A stretch of DNA of 64,000 nucleotides from Oceanospirillaceae bacterium (GTDB lineage: Bacteria > Pseudomonadota > Gammaproteobacteria > Pseudomonadales > Balneatricaceae): the NCBI GenBank assembly GCA_013373085.1, contig JABXIM010000036.1, positions 62,001 to 126,000 on the forward strand, read 5' to 3'. A program made the position numbers and the translations under genes. The stretch's first letter is position 1; every line of letters begins with the position of its first letter. This document shows positions 59,236-64,000 of the stretch, in pieces. The notes under the pieces are model-generated. The model saw only the letters and a list, made by a program, of their open reading frames with translations, was not told where the DNA came from and did not search any database.

Positions 59236-60327
59236 TCAATCGGCGGGGGCAATCGCTCCCGCCTCTACCCGGAACCGGCGGACAGCGGTATCCGGACGCC
59301 ATATCCCATCCAGTGCGGACGGATCGACGCAGGTGATAAAACACTGATTGGAGGTATCCTCCAAAAACTGGCAGAACAGGCGGCTGTGCCGTTCGTCCAG
59401 TTCCGACGGCAAGTCGTCGATCAGGTAGATGCAGGGTCGATTGTTCAGGCGATAGAACAGGGCACCCTGTGCCAGCTTGAGGGCGCTGACCACCAGCTTT
59501 TTCTGCCCGCGGGACAGGCGCTCGGCGGCATTATGGCCGTCGGCCCGCACCCTCAGGTCCGCTCGCTGCGGCCCCACACCGGTGAAGCCCTGCTTCAGGT
59601 CCCGCGCCAGTCCTTCCTCGAGAAGCTGATCCAGCGGGGTCTTGCGGTCCCAACCCGGACTGAACCTCAGTTCCACATTGACGCCGCCGAGCAGGCGTCC
59701 GAGCGTGGCTTCGAAGTCCGGTTTCAGCAGCTCGATGTACTGCTCGCGCAGCTGTGTCATCTGCTCGGCAAAGGCGACGAATTCTCGATCCCAGATACGC
59801 CTCAGCCGAGGATCGATTTTACCACATTTCAGCAGCGAATTTCGTTGTTTCAATACCCGTCGGAAGCCGCGCCAGAGCTGAATAAAAGAGCGGTCAGAAT
59901 GGAACACGCCCCAGTCGATGAACTGACGCCGAATCGACGGGCTGCCCTCGAGCAGCAGAAAGGTATCCGAGTCGATCACCTGCAACGGGAGCAACTGTGC
60001 CAGTTGTGAAAGTTCGATCGACTGGCCGGCGTGACGCACCCGCACCTCGCCGTCGAGGCGCCTTTCGACGCCAAGCGGCTGTACCGGCTTTCCCGGCTGG
60101 GCGTCGATCTGGGCAAACGCCAGGCAGGACTCGCTGCCACTCTGCACCAGGTGACGTATCTGGCTGTTGCGAAAGGAACGCGTCAGGCCGAGGAAATGAA
60201 TGCCTTCCAGCAGGCTGGTCTTGCCGCTGCCATTGGCGCCATGAAGGATGTTGATCCGGGACGAGGGCTCGAAGCGGACATCCGTCAGGTTGCGGATATG
60301 CTGCAGATGCAGCTTCTGTATGGGCAT
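59236..60327 (-). CDS. recF: DNA replication and repair protein RecF
   Basis: 363 residues from the ATG at 60327, the usual RecF length. A longer reading to 60411 would overlap dnaN by 23 bp and add a Cys/Arg-rich leader unlike the family, so the inner start is preferred although its RBS is poor. Walker A GANGSGKTS (residues 30-38), signature RLSRGQKKLVVSALKLAQ and Walker B IYLIDDLPSELD are intact. Loads RecA at gaps with RecOR. Confidence 0.95.
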   Translation of the reverse strand: MPIQKLHLQHIRNLTDVRFEPSSRINILHGANGSGKTSLLEGIHFLGLTRSFRNSQIRHLVQSGSESCLAFAQIDAQPGKPVQPLGVERRLDGEVRVRHAGQSIELSQLAQLLPLQVIDSDTFLLLEGSPSIRRQFIDWGVFHSDRSFIQLWRGFRRVLKQRNSLLKCGKIDPRLRRIWDREFVAFAEQMTQLREQYIELLKPDFEATLGRLLGGVNVELRFSPGWDRKTPLDQLLEEGLARDLKQGFTGVGPQRADLRVRADGHNAAERLSRGQKKLVVSALKLAQGALFYRLNNRPCIYLIDDLPSELDERHSRLFCQFLEDTSNQCFITCVDPSALDGIWRPDTAVRRFRVEAGAIAPAD

Positions 60328-60388
60328 CAGAGGGGCATGCAGACAGGCTTCGGCCGGGCTGCCCCGGCCGTGAGCGGGCCGCTGCGGA

Positions 60389-61492
60389 TTACATCCGCAT
60401 CGGCATGACAACGTAGAGGCTGTCGCCTTCGTCGACGCCTTCGATCAGCGCACTGCTGTTGGCGTCCGAGAGGGTGAAGCGCACCTGCTCGGAGTTGAGG
60501 ATAGACAGGCAGTCCAGCAGGTAGTTGACGTTGAAGCCAATCTCCAGCGAATCGCCGTCGTAATCCACCGCCACGGTTTCTTCCGCTTCTTCCTGCTCCG
60601 GGTTGTTGGCCATGACCTGCAAGTTGCCGCTGGTCAGCGACAGGCGCACGCCACGGTACTTCTCGTTCGACAGGATGGCGATACGGCTCAGTACCTGACG
60701 CAGCCCCTGGCGGTCACCGAGCATGTACTTGTTGCCGTTGCGCGGGATCACGCGCTGGTAGTCCGGGAACTTTCCATCGACCAGCTTGGAGGTGAAGATG
60801 AAATCGCCGACATGGGCGCGGATATGGTTGGCGCCGACCACCAGGCGTACGTTCTCCTCGCCGTTCTGCAGCAGACGCGCCAGCTCCAGGATACCCTTGC
60901 GCGGCACGATGATCTGGTGCTGAGTGCCGGCATCGGACTTCACCTCGGTGACGCAGGTGGCCAAACGGTGGCCGTCGGTGGAGACCGCGCGCAACTGGCC
61001 GTCGAGTACCTCCAGCAGCATGCCGTTGAGGTAATAGCGGACGTCCTGCTGCGCCATCGAGAAACCGGTCTGGTCGATCAGGTTGCGCAGACGGCCCTGG
61101 GTCAGTTCCAGCTCCAGCGCCTGCGGGCTGTCCTCTACGTTGGGGAATTCCGCTGCCGGCAGCGTCGACAGACTGAAGCGGCTGCGGCCTGCCTTGATCA
61201 CCATCTTCTGACCGCTGAGCGCCAGTTCGATCAGGGCATCGTCGGACAGCGACTTGCAGATATCCATCAGCTTTCGCGCCGGCACGGTGACCGAGCCGGC
61301 TTCGGCCGGTTCCTCGAGCGTGACACGGCCGACCAGTTCGACTTCGAGGTCGGTACCGGTCATCGATAGCTGGTCACCCTCGGCCACCAGCAGGATGTTG
61401 GACAGCACCGGCAGGGTCTGACGACGCTCGACGACCCCCGCCACCAGCTGCAGGGGCTTGATTAACGCTTCGCGCGAAATGACGAATCTCAT
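60389..61492 (-). CDS. dnaN: DNA polymerase III beta subunit (sliding clamp)
   Basis: 367 residues with three clamp domains. The N-terminus MRFVISREALIKPLQLVAGV, NMTGTDLEVEL-like MTGTDLEVELVG, VSTDGHRLA and the C-terminal VVMPMRM are characteristic. Forms the ring that tethers the polymerase to DNA. It follows dnaA by 29 bp and precedes recF. Confidence 0.98.
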   Translation of the reverse strand: MRFVISREALIKPLQLVAGVVERRQTLPVLSNILLVAEGDQLSMTGTDLEVELVGRVTLEEPAEAGSVTVPARKLMDICKSLSDDALIELALSGQKMVIKAGRSRFSLSTLPAAEFPNVEDSPQALELELTQGRLRNLIDQTGFSMAQQDVRYYLNGMLLEVLDGQLRAVSTDGHRLATCVTEVKSDAGTQHQIIVPRKGILELARLLQNGEENVRLVVGANHIRAHVGDFIFTSKLVDGKFPDYQRVIPRNGNKYMLGDRQGLRQVLSRIAILSNEKYRGVRLSLTSGNLQVMANNPEQEEAEETVAVDYDGDSLEIGFNVNYLLDCLSILNSEQVRFTLSDANSSALIEGVDEGDSLYVVMPMRM

Positions 61493-61521
61493 GGCGATCT
61501 TACCTTGTTACGATCCGAATA

Positions 61522-63096
61522 CTACGCCGTCAGATGACGCAGCAGATTCTGATAATCTTCTCTGATGTCCGTATCACTCTCCCGCAGCTCCTTGATCTTA
61601 CGACAGGCATGCAACACGGTAGTATGATCGCGACCCCCAAAGGCGTTGCCAATTTCCGGCAGGCTGTGATTGGTCAGCTCCTTCGACAGGCTCATCGCCA
61701 CCTGGCGCGGTCGCGCAATCGACCGGCTGCGACGCTTGGAGAGCAAGTCGGACACTTTTATCTTGTAGTAGTCGGCTACAACCCGCTGAATGTTATCAAT
61801 ACTAACCTGTTTGTCCTGTAACGCCAGCAGGTCTTTCAGCGACTCCTTGATGAACGGCGTGGTGATTGCATTCCCGGTGAAATGGGCGTTGGCGATCACA
61901 CGCTTGAGCGCCCCCTCGAGCTCGCGCACGTTGGAACGGATTTTCTGTGCCAGGAAGAAGGCGGCGTCGTCGGGCAGCACGATCTTCGCCTCTTCGGCCT
62001 TCTTCATCACGATGGCGACGCGGGTCTCCAGTTCCGGCGGCTCGATCGCCACCGTCAGCCCCCAGCCGAAACGAGACTTGAGGCGTTCCTCCACGCCGTT
62101 GATCTCCTTGGGATAGCGGTCGCTGGTCAGGATCATCTGCTGGCCACCTTCGAGCAGGGCGTTGAAGGTGTGGAAAAACTCCTCCTGCGAACGCTCCTTG
62201 CCGGCGAAGAACTGGATGTCGTCAATCAGCAGCGCGTCGACCGAGCGGTAGTAACGCTTGAAGTCGTTGATCGCGTTGAGCTGCAGTGCCTTGACCATGT
62301 CGGCGACAAAGCGCTCGGAGTGCAAATAGACAATGCGCGCATTGGGGTTGCGCTTGAGCATCTCCATGCCCACCGCATGCATCAGGTGAGTCTTACCGAG
62401 GCCGACGCCGCCGTATATAAATAGAGGGTTGTAGGAACCGCCCGGATTGTCCGCCACCTGCTGAGCCGCCGCCAGCGCCAGCTGGTTCGACTTGCCCTGT
62501 ACGAAGGACTCGAAGGTGAACGAGGGGTTCAGGTTGGACTGATGTTTGACGCCGCCCTCGACATCGACCACCTTCTGGCGTTCGTGGCGCGGACTGAGCG
62601 GCGCGAACGCGGGCTCCGGCGGCGCCATGTCGAGTTCCAGCTGAGGTTCGGGCACGGCCGACTGGGCTGGTTCGGCGGCGACGTAGCCATCCCGGTATGC
62701 CGTCGACGCCATCGGTTGCGGCTCGGGTTCGTATGCCGGTGCAGCGGGCTGCGGCGCCTGAACAGGGTGCGGGTCGCGGGGAGGGGCGACCGGGCGGCTG
62801 CGCAGAGGCGCCATCGCCGGACGGGCCGGGGACCGAAGCGCACCGCCACCGTGCTGGGCCACTTCCAGCCGCACATCGGCGCTGATATCACCCGTGACTT
62901 CACAGACGACCTGGCGGATACGGCTGATAAAGCGGTCGTTGACCCAGTCGCGCACGAAACGGTTAGGTGCCAGCAATACCAGGCGGCCCTCGCCTGCGGC
63001 CTCGGCGCGCAGCGGACGGATCCAGGTATTGTACTGCTGAGCCGGGAACTCCTCCTGCAGGCTTCTCAAGCATTGTTCCCACAACTCGGTGGACAT
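61522..63096 (-). CDS. dnaA: Chromosomal replication initiator DnaA
   Basis: 524 residues from the ATG at 63096, preceded by GGGAG and giving the normal start [20 protein letters not shown]. Domain I (1-85), a long Pro/Ala-rich linker domain II (about 95-185, making the protein longer than the E. coli one), AAA+ domain III with Walker [11 protein letters not shown] and Walker [11 protein letters not shown], and the DNA-binding domain IV with the signature [14 protein letters not shown]. Initiates replication at DnaA boxes such as those at 56138-56497 and 63170. Confidence 0.98.
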   Translation of the reverse strand: MSTELWEQCLRSLQEEFPAQQYNTWIRPLRAEAAGEGRLVLLAPNRFVRDWVNDRFISRIRQVVCEVTGDISADVRLEVAQHGGGALRSPARPAMAPLRSRPVAPPRDPHPVQAPQPAAPAYEPEPQPMASTAYRDGYVAAEPAQSAVPEPQLELDMAPPEPAFAPLSPRHERQKVVDVEGGVKHQSNLNPSFTFESFVQGKSNQLALAAAQQVADNPGGSYNPLFIYGGVGLGKTHLMHAVGMEMLKRNPNARIVYLHSERFVADMVKALQLNAINDFKRYYRSVDALLIDDIQFFAGKERSQEEFFHTFNALLEGGQQMILTSDRYPKEINGVEERLKSRFGWGLTVAIEPPELETRVAIVMKKAEEAKIVLPDDAAFFLAQKIRSNVRELEGALKRVIANAHFTGNAITTPFIKESLKDLLALQDKQVSIDNIQRVVADYYKIKVSDLLSKRRSRSIARPRQVAMSLSKELTNHSLPEIGNAFGGRDHTTVLHACRKIKELRESDTDIREDYQNLLRHLTA

Positions 63097-63169
63097 CGGT
63101 TCTCCCTCTGGGGCGGCTGCACGCCGCTCTGGCAACTATAGCGGCTGATTCTAACGGGTTAAAACGCAG

Positions 63170-63360
63170 TTATCCACAGTGTTTGATAACTTATTTCGCA
63201 TCGGTATGAAAAATGTGGATTGCATGCTCAAGAAGGCCGAATTCGGCCCGCAATACCGCGCCCGAACGTTTAAACGCAGCTTAATGACAGCTTATATAAC
63301 AGGCTATCAACAATACATATCTTTGTTTTAATTGCTATATTGTATGTTATTAACACAAAT
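63170..63360. other. dnaA upstream region: DnaA boxes and AT-rich tract
   Basis: A perfect DnaA box TTATCCACA at 63170-63178 and a weaker TGTGGATTG at 63214-63222 precede an AT-rich tract (about 63280-63360). In pseudomonads the origin lies in the dnaA-rpmH gap, so this could be part of oriC or simply dnaA autoregulation. Only two boxes are seen, fewer than in the gap beside gyrB. Confidence 0.55.
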
Positions 63361-63523
63361 ATCCGAGTCTTCCGATATACCTCCTGCAAAACGCGTCCTG
63401 TTGGCAACGAGGTCGAATAATCGCCAATTAGCCCATGAAAAGCGCGGAATCGATTGCAGCGTAACCAACTTTCCGGTATATTGCCGCGTCTGATTTTTAC
63501 CCCTTGGACTTTCAGCCGCCTGA

Positions 63524-63796
63524 CAGCCCCAAGGGGCTGTTGACGTTTGCGGATATGTCCTGCCGCGACTGTTTTCGCACAAGACAAGGCGCAAGTTGCG
63601 CAGTTTGGTAGTTCCAAATAAGCGACGAGCAACACCGTATTGTGCGAAAACAGCCCCGGCCCTTCAGGGTTGATCTGCAAAAAGCCTCATACGGCTTGAG
63701 CGAACTAGCTAAGGGAACCACCCTGAGCGGCGTTCGCTTCATTGTCTGAGGACTTTTGCAGAACAACAGGATGCACCCGTAAACGTCAACAGCCCC
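63524..63796. repeat. Nested inverted-repeat (MITE-like) element between dnaA and rpmH
   Basis: Three sets of arms lie inside one another or in series. Outer: GGGGCTGTTGACGTTTGCGG (63533-63552) with CCGTAAACGTCAACAGCCCC (63777-63796), 19 of 20 paired. Second: CTGTTTTCGCACAA (63569) with TTGTGCGAAAACAG (63640), perfect. Third: TCTGCAAAAAGCCTCA (63674) with TGAGGACTTTTGCAGA (63747), near perfect, with inner GAGCGAAC / GTTCGCTT. A CAGCCCC-AA-GGGGCTG palindrome marks the left end. No transposase is present; readings on the minus strand through it are probably not genes. Confidence 0.65.
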
Positions 63797-63833
63797 TGGT
63801 GTTAGCGAGGGCTGAGTGAGTAGGACTGAAGCT

Positions 63834-63968
63834 ATGAAAAGAACTTTTCAACCCAGCGTACTGAAGCGTAAGCGTACCCACGGTTTCCGTGCTCGCATGG
63901 CCACCAAGAACGGTCGCCAGGTACTGAACCGTCGTCGTGCTAAAGGCCGCAAGCGTCTGAGTGCTTAA
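63834..63968 (+). CDS. rpmH: Ribosomal protein bL34
   Basis: 44 residues: [20 protein letters not shown], then [20 protein letters not shown] and LSA. This is the full bL34 sequence pattern. The ATG is preceded by AGGA at 8 nt. It is divergent from dnaA; rnpA would be expected next, beyond or at the window edge. Confidence 0.98.
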   Translation: MKRTFQPSVLKRKRTHGFRARMATKNGRQVLNRRRAKGRKRLSA

Positions 63969-64000
63969 TGCACTCTCGCTTTTGGTCTGGTAGCAGTGGA

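Noticed and set aside
63270-63766. Two overlapping minus-strand small readings upstream of dnaA
   Set aside because: They run through the nested inverted-repeat element, have Cys/Arg-rich or nonsense composition and no RBS; best explained as repeat-derived.
63966-64000. Start of rnpA at the right edge
   Set aside because: An ATG overlaps the rpmH stop and a GTG lies at 63996, but the 11 readable residues from the ATG do not resemble RNase P protein; too little sequence to call.

Overview
The window looks like the origin-proximal region of a high-GC, Gram-negative gammaproteobacterium. The block dnaA-dnaN-recF-gyrB, with rpmH divergent at the right edge, sits near a run glyQS / lpxL-like / trkH-trkA-rsmB-fmt-def / LysM / dprA / tsaC / hemF / aroE. 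That run is close to the order remembered from Pseudomonas, so a Pseudomonadales- or Oceanospirillales-like organism is the best guess; genus cannot be fixed from sequence alone. Two near-perfect parS-like palindromes (41397 and 45963) and a cluster of DnaA boxes (56138-56497) support proximity to the origin.

Layout. 1-7.1 kb: end of a MASE1-type sensor gene, then a LysR regulator with a tripartite RND efflux pump (outer-membrane factor, adaptor, pump). 7.3 kb: tRNA-Leu(CAG). 7.8-12.2 kb: zinc uptake (znuA divergent from zur-znuC-znuB, with a Zur-box-like palindrome between) and a MATE exporter coupled to znuB. 12.4-15.9 kb: tag, a YheV-like zinc ribbon protein, prlC and a gamma-carbonic anhydrase. 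16-26.3 kb: a 7TM diguanylate cyclase, then an apparent operon of a Lon-like protease, two diheme cytochromes of the rubber-oxygenase (RoxA)-like type and a membrane patatin phospholipase. 26.7-41.2 kb: housekeeping genes for shikimate, heme, tRNA modification, DNA uptake, translation start, K+ uptake, lipid A acylation and glycyl-tRNA synthetase. 41.3-46 kb: EamA transporter/LysR pair, M32 carboxypeptidase, DUF808 protein and the two parS sites.

46-55 kb is the most unusual part. An isopenicillin-N-synthase-like 2OG/Fe(II) dioxygenase, an NMT1/THI5-type ABC transporter and an 8-oxoguanine-deaminase-like amidohydrolase lie on one strand. Each of these three transcription units is preceded by a copy of the same short structured RNA, which I recognise as the NMT1-motif (xanthine-I) riboswitch. 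This suggests a purine-salvage or purine-oxidation module built around a 2OG oxygenase. Next to it are a NhaC/YuiF-like transporter and a solitary histidine ammonia-lyase with a HutC-like operator.

55-64 kb: a degenerate cyclase-like protein, the DnaA-box region, gyrB-recF-dnaN-dnaA, a nested inverted-repeat element and rpmH.

All calls rest on reading of motifs, spacing and translations; no database search was possible.
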